Part shown: piece after piece, positions 8,485 through 19,300 of the stretch
Layout: every line of letters begins with the position of its first letter
Position numbering within the stretch: position 1 is the first letter of the stretch
NCBI GenBank assembly: GCA_942492625.1
Contig: CALOFM010000010.1
Location: 1-64,000, forward strand
Length of the DNA stretch: 64,000 bases
Direction: 5' to 3'
Source: Thiosymbion sp942492625
GTDB lineage: Bacteria; Pseudomonadota; Gammaproteobacteria; Chromatiales; Chromatiaceae
Program-made: the position numbers and the translations under genes
Notes under the pieces: model-generated
Seen by the model: only the letters and a program-made list of their open reading frames with translations
The model's database searches: none
Told to the model about the DNA's origin: nothing

Positions 8485-9123
8485 TTACTCGTCCTTGCGC
8501 GGGGCTGCATTGCCGATATCTACGTCCCCGCCCACGGTGACGCCGCCGCCAGCGGCCATTCCGTTCACGACCTGGAGCACCTGCGTACTCGGCCTTTGGG
8601 TGATGTAGAAAACCGCCGAAAGCCCGATCACAACCAGAAGTGCCACAGCGGCGGATAGCATCCAGCGCCGATGATCCGGCGTCCCGCTACCGGGCGTTAC
8701 CGGTTTGGTCACCCGCTCGGGCGGTTGCCGTTTCGCTATGTTCTCCACCGCGAACAGGGTTTCGGTCGCCGGATCGCCCTTGGGCGACAGATGAATATTC
8801 GCGCGCAGATACGGCGGAACCGTTTGCCCTTGCAGCATCCCGAGATCGACCACCAGCACCCGTCCTTCGGGATTGAGCCATTTGCGTTGCGCGAGATCGA
8901 CTTCCGTCAGGGCGTATGAGCCGGGCTCGATGGATTCCGGGGTCAGAAGGAAAACGAACAGATCGCAGCGCTCGACCTCATCCTTGATCTTCAGATCGAA
9001 GGAGTGCCCGGGCTGCAGATCGTGGCGATCGAAGAACACATCATGACCCGCGTTGATCAGCTTCAGGCAGATTCGCTCTGCGATCTCGCGGTGCTCCGAT
9101 GCGTAGGAGAGGAAGATATTCAT
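8485..9123 (-). CDS. Membrane-anchored TIR-domain protein
   Basis: The product has 212 residues. Residues 1-130 form a TIR domain: FLSYASEHREIAERI (box 1), GHDVFFDRHDLQPG (BB-loop region), LFVFLLTPES, and ALTEVDLAQRKW, in which Glu74 is at the place of the catalytic glutamate of TIR NAD+ hydrolases. A linker leads to one transmembrane segment (about 155-174) preceded by HRRW, which by the positive-inside rule puts the TIR domain in the cytoplasm. The outer tail carries GGVTVGGDVDIGN, the same motif type found twice in the exported TPR protein encoded next. It is the first gene of that operon. NAD+ cleavage is an inference from the family, and adaptor function is the alternative. Confidence 0.86.
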   Translation of the reverse strand: MNIFLSYASEHREIAERICLKLINAGHDVFFDRHDLQPGHSFDLKIKDEVERCDLFVFLLTPESIEPGSYALTEVDLAQRKWLNPEGRVLVVDLGMLQGQTVPPYLRANIHLSPKGDPATETLFAVENIAKRQPPERVTKPVTPGSGTPDHRRWMLSAAVALLVVIGLSAVFYITQRPSTQVLQVVNGMAAGGGVTVGGDVDIGNAAPRKDE

Positions 9124-9302
9124 CCTGATGGCGCGTTCCCTTTTCGGCGGTTACCCGGGAATCTTGATCACAACGTCAATGCTAAGAATAGGAAAAAATC
9201 GAGGGGACGGTGCGAAAAGCGGTATAAGCCCCCGAAGAGCGTGGCTCTTCGCAGCCGGGGCGTCGTGCACCCAGCATGACTCGCCCGCCGCAAGCAATCC
9301 GC

Positions 9303-9690
9303 CTACTCCGTCAAACCGCTCATTGCATCCAGCACGCGGAACAGGGCCGCGGAGTCCAGGTCGCCAAGCCCGCTGCCCACCAGCGCGTTGAGGTATTGAG
9401 ATACCAGAGCGGTACCCGGCAGGGCGATTCCGAGCTCGTCAGCGTCCTCGAGCACGATGCGCGGATCCTTCCGATGCAGCCCGGCCTTGAATCCGGGCTC
9501 GTAGTTGGCATCGATCATCCGTTGGCCATGGATCGCCAGTATCTTGCGATAGGCGGAGCCACCCAGCAGGGCGGCGCGTACCTGAACCGGGTCAACGCCC
9601 GATGCTCTGGCCAGGAGGAAGGCCTCGGCAACGGCGGCCATGGTCTGGCTGACGACGACTTGATTGCAAGACTTGACCCCATGAGCGTAC
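9303..9690 (-). pseudogene. Hydroxyacid dehydrogenase (GlxR/3-hydroxyisobutyrate type), C-terminal remnant
   Basis: The sequence reads KSCNQVVVSQTMAAVAEAF and then an all-helical stretch, the C-terminal NAD-binding_11 domain of tartronate-semialdehyde reductase and 3-hydroxyisobutyrate dehydrogenase relatives, including the conserved Lys and Asn of KxCNQ. The Rossmann domain that should precede it is missing: similarity stops near 9690 and unrelated sequence follows. An internal ATG at 9641 opens a frame of 112 residues, but it could not fold as the enzyme. Confidence 0.7.
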
Positions 9691-10325
9691 CTGCTCGACT
9701 ACAGCGACTCCAGCGATATCACACAAGTTTCCCGACCTTCGCGAAAAACCGAGCGCTACTGTCGGGTAGCCACGACAACGACCGTCAATATTTGTTCGTA
9801 GATGGGCGAATTTCGGCGACTGTAGCACAAAGCCAAACTAGAAGAGCCGGCCATCGGCCGCAGCCTCTTCTCACGCGCGATTGTAGGAGGGAAGCCCATC
9901 GCTACATTGGTTCCGCAGCGCAATTCGCTGACTCGCGTGAGACCGGAACGTTTCCTGGCACATGGCTTGCGCAGCAAGGTGCCAAGCCGATAAAACAAGC
10001 TTGCCGAGAGAGCCTCGCGGAAGGCCGCGGTATTTCTAGACGTCGGCCGCTTGTTCTTGGAGTACCAGCGACCTCTGCGTGCCAGGAGTTAGATAACGGG
10101 AATTCGAAACCGTGAAAGGACTGGCTTGCCACTTGGCAAGGCCGAACAGGTGAATTTCCGCAAAGGCTCGAGCCATGTACTCATGCCCCCGCCACAAGGG
10201 AGATGGTGACAATACGGATCGAGAAAATCTGTGAATCGTGTCACAGTCCGCGCACCGGGCGGTCAGCAAAGCTCCGCTTAACGCCCAAACGAAGGACAAA
10301 AACCGTCAATTTCTGGGGAAGACTT
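9691..10325. other. Non-coding stretch before the giant gene
   Basis: About 635 bases without a convincing gene on either strand. The nearer end must hold the promoter of the giant gene, but I see no strong -35/-10 pair. The frame of that gene is open back to 10203, where an ATG lacks a good ribosome site and the encoded leader (Arg/Lys-rich, no hydrophobic core) does not look like protein. Confidence 0.5.
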
Positions 10326-13300
10326 ATGGTTAGGATATCAAGAGATTCGAGAAAGTTGGCGCTACGAGCCATGTTCTTTGTCGCCCTGTTCGGGATCGGC
10401 TCGCTCGCTGCGCAAACAATTCCCATGCTCGCCTACGAACCTCCTGCCCAGGATCTACGGCCAGTCTTCAGCCCCGACGGCGCCAAGCTAGCAAGCGCGG
10501 GGGCTGACGGTGTCATCACCGTCTTCGACCTAGCGTCGGGCCGAGAACTGTCGTTGATTGGAGACACGCCGGGAGAGGTCGCCGCGCTTGCATTCAGTAC
10601 CGACGGCCAAGTCCTGGCGAGCGCCGTCGAGAATACCATCTCGATCCGGGGCTCGGCCGACGGCGCGGAGATCACGACCCTGCAAGCAGACCCCGATCGC
10701 ACGATCTCGCGACTCGCCTTCGGCCCTGGTGGAGACGCGGTCGCGGCCATTATCGACGGCGTCGAGATCGGGGTCTGGGACCTCGACGCCGGGGCCATCC
10801 GCATGGTCCTCTCGCGTCCGAACGAGACGATGACAGAGATCGCCTTCAGTCCCGATGGAAGATTGCTGGCAGGCTTCGGCACCGGCCCACAAATTACCGT
10901 TTGGGACCTGGAAACCCGGCGGGAATCGCTGACGCTGGACAGCCCGACGGGTGCGCCGATTGATGGGATGGCGTTCAGCCCCGTCGGCAAGACCCTGGCC
11001 GGCGCCGATGAGGACGCCAACATCACCCTCTGGGATCTCGGTTCCGGCGGCCAGACGGTGCTGACGGCGCATGCCGACCTGATCAAGCGGCTCCATTTCA
11101 GCCCCAGCGGCACGCGGTTGGCCAGTGAGGGCGCGGATGCACAGCTCCTGCTGTGGGACGTCGCGTCCGGGCAGAATCAAGCGGCCCTTCCCGCCGCATC
11201 GGACACCCTCGTCACAGGTCTGGCTTTTAGCCCGGATGGGGCCACGCTCGCAAGCGTGGGCGACGACAATGAGATCCTGCTGTGGGAGGTGTCGTCGCGC
11301 CGCTTGGCTCGGGTCCTTGCTGGCCAAACCGGCCTGATTGAGGAGCTTGCCTTCGCTGCGGCTGGACAGACGCTCGCCAGCGTCGGCGCGGACGGGCAGG
11401 TTATCGTTTGGGACCTCGCAACCGGGACCGAGCGCTTCAGCGTGCAGACGCCCGGCTCGCTGGCCGATGCCGATGGCGTGTCGTCGACCGTCGATACAGC
11501 CGCGGCACAGGTCGCCCGCCCGAGCGTTGCCGCGACCAACACCACGACCAACCAGGCCACGGCCACCGGCGCGACGCCGGCGGATTTGCAGGTCACCACC
11601 AGCGCCGCGGCTGAGGCGGCCCCCACGGCGATCACATCGATCGCGGTTGCGTCTGCCGCCTCGGAATTCGCCACCGCAAGCGCAGACGGCAGCGTCCGCT
11701 GTTGGAGCGCGTCGGGCGACCCGCTGATGCGGCTCGATGGGCACCCGCGGGCGAAGGCCACGGGCGTGGCCTTGAGCCCCAATGGGCAGGACCTGTTCAG
11801 CGTCGGCAGGGACACGCAATTGCGGCGCTGGTCAACGAAAAGCGGTGCGTTGACGCAGGTGCTTTCTGCCCAAGAACAGCCGATCCGCACCGTCGCCTTA
11901 TCGAACAACGGAAATTACGTCGCAACTGCCGGCGAAGAAACGCGTGTGATGTTGTGGGACGCGAAGAAAAACAAACTCTTGAACACTCTCTCCGGCCATA
12001 CAGAGTTCGTTAACGCACTGGCCTTTGCACCGAACGGGCAAGAGCTGGCCAGCGCGGGCGTGGACGGCCGAATTCTGCGCTGGAACACAAAAGACGGCTC
12101 GCTGATCAGCTGGAAGGGAGAGGACGGCAGACTGATGAATGCATTGCTCGGCCACGCGGGCGCCATCAACGCGTTGGTCTACAGCGGCAACAACCAGATG
12201 CTAGCCAGCGGCAGCTCGGATGGCACCGTCAAACTATGGGACACACGCACCGGGCTGCAATTGCAGAGCTTCCCGGCTAAACCCCCGATCGACGCCATCC
12301 CGATCAACGCCGTCGCGATCAGCACCAACAAGAAATATCTCGCGGCCGGCGGGGACGGCACGCAGATCTCCGTCTGGGACATCGATAGCGGCAACAGCCG
12401 ACCGCTGACGACACTCAGCAGCGGCGCGAGCCGCGTCAACGCGCTCGGCTACCTGCCCAACGGACAGTTGCTGGTCGGTGCCGATGACGGGACCATCACC
12501 GCCTGGGACGTTGAAAACAGCGCGGTACTGAGAGTGATTAGCCCAGACGCCCCTCCACTTGGCAGCCGCATGCTCGACACGCGCGATCCGTTGCCAGTGG
12601 ATCGCGACGAATTCGCGCGCCCCGATGTTGAAGGCATCGCCACGCCCGCCGCCGAGCGGCGTTTCGGCGATCTACTCCGGTCCCTCGCCGGCAATCTCCT
12701 CGAATGGCTGGTCCCCTCCGCCCACGCGGACCCGAACCAGGGGCCGGGCGGGCCCATCCTGGTCATCGATTCGGCCGATCAGGTGTCCTCGCTGTTCGGC
12801 AAATACTATGCGGAGATCCTGCGCACCGAGGGCTTCAATGCCTTCTCGGTGGCCGACATCGGCACCGTCGATGCGACGGTGCTCGCCGGCTACGACCTGG
12901 TGATCCTCGAGCAGATGCCGCTAACGCCCAGCCAGGTCACCATGCTCAGCGACTGGGTCAATGCCGGCGGCAACCTGATCGCGATGGGTCCCGACGCCCA
13001 GCTTGCAAGCCTGCTTGGGCTTACTGCGACCGGGCAGACCCTCTCGGAGGGCTATATCGGGGTCGATACCTCGGCCGCCCCCGGCAACGGTATCGTCGGG
13101 CAGACCATGCAGTTCCATGGGACCGCCAATCGCTACACCCTCAACGGGGCTACGGCGGTGGCGACCCTCTATGCGGATGCGACAACCGCCACGGCCAACC
13201 CCGCCGTCACGCTCCGCGACGTTGGGACGAATGGCGGGCAGGCCGCCGCCTTCGCCTATGACCTCGCCACCTCGGTCGTCTACACCCGTCAGGGTAACCC

Positions 13301-16300
13301 GGCGTGGGCCAACCAGGAGCGGGACGGCTTCGCCCCCCAGCGTTCTGATGACAAATACTACGGAAATGCGGCCGGCGATCCGCAGGCGGACTGGGTCGAT
13401 CTGAACAAGGTCGCCATCCCGCAGGCGGACGAACAGCAACGTCTGCTCGCCAACCTGATCGTCCACATGACCCGGGACCAGACGCCGCTACCGCGCTTCT
13501 GGTACTTCCCGCGCGGGGAAAAGGCCGTCGTCATCATGACCGGTGACGACCATGCGAACAACGGCACAGAGGTGGCCTTTGAATATTTCCTGGCCGCCAG
13601 CCCAGATGGGTGCTCGGTCGCGGATTGGGAATGCGTGCGCGGCACGTCCTATATGTACAACAATACGCCGCTGTCAGACGCCAAAGCCGCCGCCTACGAG
13701 GCCCAGGGATTCGAGGTCGGACTCCATGTCAACACCAACTGTGCCGACTTCACGGAAACCCAGCTGGATACCTATTACGAAGAGCAACTCGCCGCGTTTG
13801 GGCAGCAATGGCCAAGCGCCCCGGCGCCCACGACCCAGCGCCATCACTGTATCGCCTGGACGGGTTGGGCGACGGGTGCGAAGGTGCAGGTCAACTACGG
13901 TATCCGGCTCGATACCGACTATTATTTCTGGCCACCGGAGTGGGCGGGCGATCGTCCCGGTAACTTCACTGGCTCCGCCATGCCGATGCGCTTCGCGGAC
14001 CTGGACGGTACGCTGATCGATGTCTATCAGGCCGCCAGCCAGATGACCGACGAGTCGGGACAGTCCTATCCGTTCACCATCGACACGCTGTTGGATCGGG
14101 CGCTCGGTGCCCAAGGCTATTACGGCGCCTATACGATCAACGCCCATACCGACGCTCCTAATCCGATCCCTGAGGCCTTGGCGGTCGTCGCCTCCGCACA
14201 GGCCCGCGATGTGCCGATCATCACCAGCCGGCAGATGCTCGAGTGGCTGGATGGGCGCAATGGCTCGTCGTTCGACTCGATCGCATGGGATGCCCAGACG
14301 CAGACGTTGAACTTCGGCATTACGGTGGGTACCGGGGCCAACGGTCTGCAAGCGCTGGTGCCGCTGTCTGCGGATGCCGGCGTCGTCAATGGCATCACGC
14401 GAAACGGAGCCGGCGTCCCGTTCGTTACGGTGTCAAGGGCCGGCCTTGACTACGCCAGTTTCTCGGCGGCAGACGGAAACCATGAGGTCACCTACGGAGA
14501 TGACTTGACTGCGCCGACGGTGACGTCGGTGTCTCCTGCCGACGGGTCCGTGGATGTCGGACTGGGATCCCAAGTCTCGGCCACCTTCAGCGAGGCGATG
14601 AATCCGGCAACGATCAGCGCGTCCACTTTCCTGCTGGAGGACGCGGCCAACGCGCCGGTCACCGCCTCTGTCAGCTACGACCCCGCAGCCCGCACCGCGG
14701 TGCTGACGCCGTCGGCTCCGCTCGAGCCTGAGACAACTTACACGGCCATTCTCACAGATGCCGGTCCTGCCGACCCCGTCGGCAACGGGCTCGCAGGTCC
14801 AGTCGCCTGGAGCTTTACCACCGAACCGCCGCTGAACTGCCCCTGCAGTCTCTGGACCGATTCGGATACGCCGGCAACCCCATCCTCCGTCGATCCGAAT
14901 GCGGTCGAGCTCGGGGTGAAGTTCCGGTCGGATATCGCCGGATACATCACCGGTATCCGTTTTTACAAGGGGGGGACTGACAACACCGGTACCCATGTGG
15001 GCAACCTGTGGGCTGCCGACGGCACGCCGCTGGCGACCGCGACCTTCACCAACGAGACGGCAACCGGCTGGCAGCAAGCCGACTTCGCGACGCCGGTGGC
15101 AATCAGTGCCAATACCGTCTACGTGGCGTCCTACCACGCGCCGAACGGCGGGTATGCGGTCAACGCCCCCTACTTCGCCGGGGCAGGATTCGACAACCCG
15201 CCGCTCCATGCCCTGGCGGATGGCGAAAACGGCGGCAATGGCGTGTATCTGTACGGTCCCGGTGGGTTTCCGAACCAGAGCTACAATGCCAGCAACTACT
15301 GGGTCGATGTGGTCTTTACCGATACCACCGGTCCTGACACGACGCCGCCAGCGGTGACCTCGACCGCGCCGAGCGACGGTGTGACGAATGTAGCGATCGG
15401 GACGGACGTGACGGCGACCTTCAGCGAGGCGCTCGATCCGGCGACGATCACGACCGCAACGTTTGAGTTGGTCGGCGGCGGTGGCGACGTGCCCGCGACG
15501 GTCAGTTACGACGGGGCCACCCGCACTGCGACCTTGACGCCGACCGGTGCCTTGAACCCCAGCACGTCCTACACGGCGAGGGTCACGACCGGCGTTAAAG
15601 ACGCCGCGGGAAATGCCCTGCAGGCGGACGTCAGTTGGACCTTCACGACCGACAGCACCCCGCCGACGGTGACCTCGACGGCGCCGGGTAACGGTGCAAC
15701 GAATGTCGCGATCGGAACGGCGGTTTCGGCGACCTTCAGTGAGCCGATGGCCGCGGCGACGCTGACCACCACCACCTTCGCGCTGAGCGTCCAAGGCGGC
15801 GCCACCGTGTCGGCGGCGGTGACCTACGACGCGGCGACGCGCACGGCGACGCTGAGTCCGGACGCCGCGCTGGCGCCCGATACGGTGTACACCGCGACCA
15901 TCACGGGCGGCCCCGGCGGTGTCGAGGACGTGGCGGGCTACGCCCTCGGGTCTGACTTCGTGTGGTCATTCACCACCGCGCCGGAAGGCACGGGTCCCTG
16001 TGCGACACCCTGCAGTCTGTGGGACGCGACCGCCACCCCGACCCTGTTGGCGGACCCCGACACCAGCGCCGTCGAGCTTGGCGTCAAGTTCCGCAGCAAC
16101 GTCGCTGGAGACATCACCGGCATCCGTTTCTACAAGAGCCCGACCAACACGGGCACCCATGTGGGCACGCTATGGAGCAGTACCGGCACATTGCTCGCCC
16201 AGGCTACGTTCACCAACGAGACTGCCTTCGGCTGGCAGCAGGTCGACTTCTCGGCCCCGGTGGCGATTCAGGCCGATACCCTGTATGTCGCCTCTTACCA

Positions 16301-19300
16301 CACCGACGTCGGTCGTTACTCGGTCGACGGGGGCTACTTCGCCGTCGCCTACAACAACGGGCCGCTCAGCGCCCCGGCGGATGGTGAGGACGGTGGCAAC
16401 GGCCTGTACCTGTACGGCCCGGGTGGATTCCCGACCAACACCTGGGACTCCGCCAACTACTGGGTCGACGTGGTCTTCACGACCAACACGGGTCCCGACA
16501 CCACCGCCCCGACGGTGACCGGTACGTCACCGCCGGACGGTGCCGTCGACGTCGGCCTATCGACAATCCTCACTGCGACCTTCAGCGAGCCGATGGATGC
16601 GGCCACTGTCAGTGGTGCAACCGTCAAGCTCGAGCTCACTCCGGCCGGCAGCGGAGCGGTACCAGCCACAGTGACCTACGATGCAGCGACCAGGAGAGCA
16701 TCCTTGACACCTGACGCAGCACTGTCCCTGAACGCGCAATACACCGCGACCGTCACGGCTGGCGTAAAGGATTTGGCAGGCAATGCGCTGGCCTCCGATA
16801 AGACATGGACCTTCACGACCGTGGCCAGCGATCCCTGCGCAACGCCGGCGAACGCCATCGTCGCCGAGAACTGCCTCGCCGGAAACCCGCCCTCGGAGTG
16901 GGATGTCAACGGCGCAGGTGATCCCTCGATCCAGGGCTTTGCGACGGAGATCAGCGTGAACCGGGGCGACAGCGTCGACTTCAAGATCGACACCGACGCC
17001 AACGATTACCGACTCGACATCTACCGCATGGGCTACTACGGCGGCGACGGCGCACGAAAGGTCGACACGGTGTCGCCGTCGGCAACCCTGCCACAGAACC
17101 AGCCCGGCTGTTTGGAGGATGCGAGCACAGGCCTGATCGATTGCGGCAACTGGGGCGTCTCCGCGTCTTGGAGCGTGCCTCCCAACGCGACCTCCGGCAT
17201 CTACTTCGCCAAGGCGGTGCGTACTGACACCGGCGGAGCCAGCCACATCGTCTTCATTGTTCGCGACGACGCCGGTAGTTCGGACATGCTCTTTCAGACC
17301 GCCGATACCACCTGGCATGCCTACAACACCTACGGGGGTAGCAGCCTCTACAGCGGTGGGCCAGGTGCCCAAGGCGGGGCCTACGAGGTCAGCTACAATC
17401 GACCGTTCAATACGCGTTCGGTCGATAACGGTCAGGATTGGCTCTTCAATGCCGAGTACCCGATGGTGCGTTGGTTGGAGGCGAATGGCTATGACGTCAG
17501 CTACTTCACCGGCGTGGACACCGATCGCTACGGTTCTCTGATACCGAACCACAAGGTCTTCCTTTCGGTGGGTCATGATGAATACTGGTCGGGGCAACAG
17601 CGCGCCAATGTGGAAGCCGCCCGCGATGCAGGTGTTCACCTGGCGTTCTTCAGCGGCAATGAGGTCTTTTGGAAGACGCGCTGGGAAGACAGCATCGATG
17701 GCTCGGGCACGCCCTATCGGAGCCTGGTTTGCTACAAGGAGACCCATGCCAACGCCGTGATTGACCCCGAGACACCGATCTGGACCGGTACCTGGCGCGA
17801 TCCACGCTTCAGCCCACCGGCCGATGGCGGCCAGCCCGAGAACGCCCTCACAGGCACAATCTTCACAGTCAACGCCGGGGCCACGACCAGCATCCAAGTG
17901 CCCGAGGCAGACGGCAAGATGCGCTTTTGGCGCAACACGGACATTGCCAGTCTGGCGGCGGGACAAACGGCGACCCTGCCATTCGGAACCTTGGGTTACG
18001 AGTGGGATGAAGACCTGGACAACGGGTTCCGGCCGGACGGCCTGATACGGATGTCGACCACCGTGGTCGCGGGCGCACCGGTATTGGTGGATTTCGGGTC
18101 CACCTTTGGGTCGGGGACGGCGACCCATCACCTCACGCTGTACAAGCACAGCAGCGGGGCCCTGGTGTTCGGATCCGGTACGGTCCAGTGGCCCTGGGGC
18201 CTGGACGCGAATCACGATCGCGCCGGTACACCGGTAGACGTGCGGATGCAGCAGGCGACGGTCAATCTTTTCGCCGACATGGCAGCACAACCGGCCACGT
18301 TACAAACCGGCCTGGTGCCAGCGACGGCATCGACCGATGCGACGGCGCCCAGCTCGGCGATTACCTCCCCGGCACCGGGGGCGAACCTGCCGCAAGGTAG
18401 CTCGGTCACGACAACCGGTACCGCGACGGACGCCGGTGGCGGAGTGGTCGGCGGTGTCGAGGTATCGGTCGATGGCGGAGCGACCTGGCATCCGGCCGAC
18501 GGCCGCGCCAGCTGGAGTTACGATTGGACGACTCCCAGCGCATCAGGCTCGGTGACGATAAAAAGCCGCGCGGCTGATGACAGTGGGAATCTTGAAACGC
18601 CGAGCGCCGGCATCGACGTGACCGTTGGAACGGGCGGTGACACCACGCCGCCGACGGTCCCGGGTTCCCTTACGGCAACGGCGGCGAGTGACACGGCCGT
18701 CGATCTTAGCTGGCAGGCATCGACCGACAACGTCGAGGTGACCGGTTACCAGGTCGAGCGTTGCGAGGGGGCCAGCTGCAGCAGCTTCGCCCTGGTCACG
18801 ACGGTGACCGGAACGACCTACGCCGACAGCGGGCTGACGGCGTCGACGACCTACCGCTACCGCGTGCGGGCGACGGACGCGGTCGGCAACCTGAGCGGCT
18901 ACTCCCCTGTTGCCAGTGAAACGACGCAGGCAGCGGCGGACACCCAGGCGCCGACCGACCCGAGCGGCCTGACGGCGACGGCGACGAGTGCCACGGCGAT
19001 CGACCTTGCCTGGACGGCATCGACGGACAACGTCGGGGTGACCCGTTACGAGGTCGAGCGTTGCCAGGGGACCGGCTGCAGCAGCTTCGCCCCGGTCACG
19101 TCGGTGACGGGAACGGCGTATGCCGACAGCGGGCTGACGGCGTCGACGACCTACGGCTTCCGCGTGCGGGCGACGGATGCTGCCGGCAACCTGAGCGGCA
19201 ACTCGTCCGTCGCGGAGGCGACGACGCAGACCCCGCCGGGCGCTGGCCCCTTGCTGTACTTCACGACCCTGCAAGCCGTCGCGGTACCCGGCGTGGCCAG

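Noticed and set aside
14433..18290. Long minus-strand frames opposite the giant gene (453 and 577 codons)
   Set aside because: They are Arg-rich shadows of the repetitive plus-strand gene, with no signal, domain or ribosome site.
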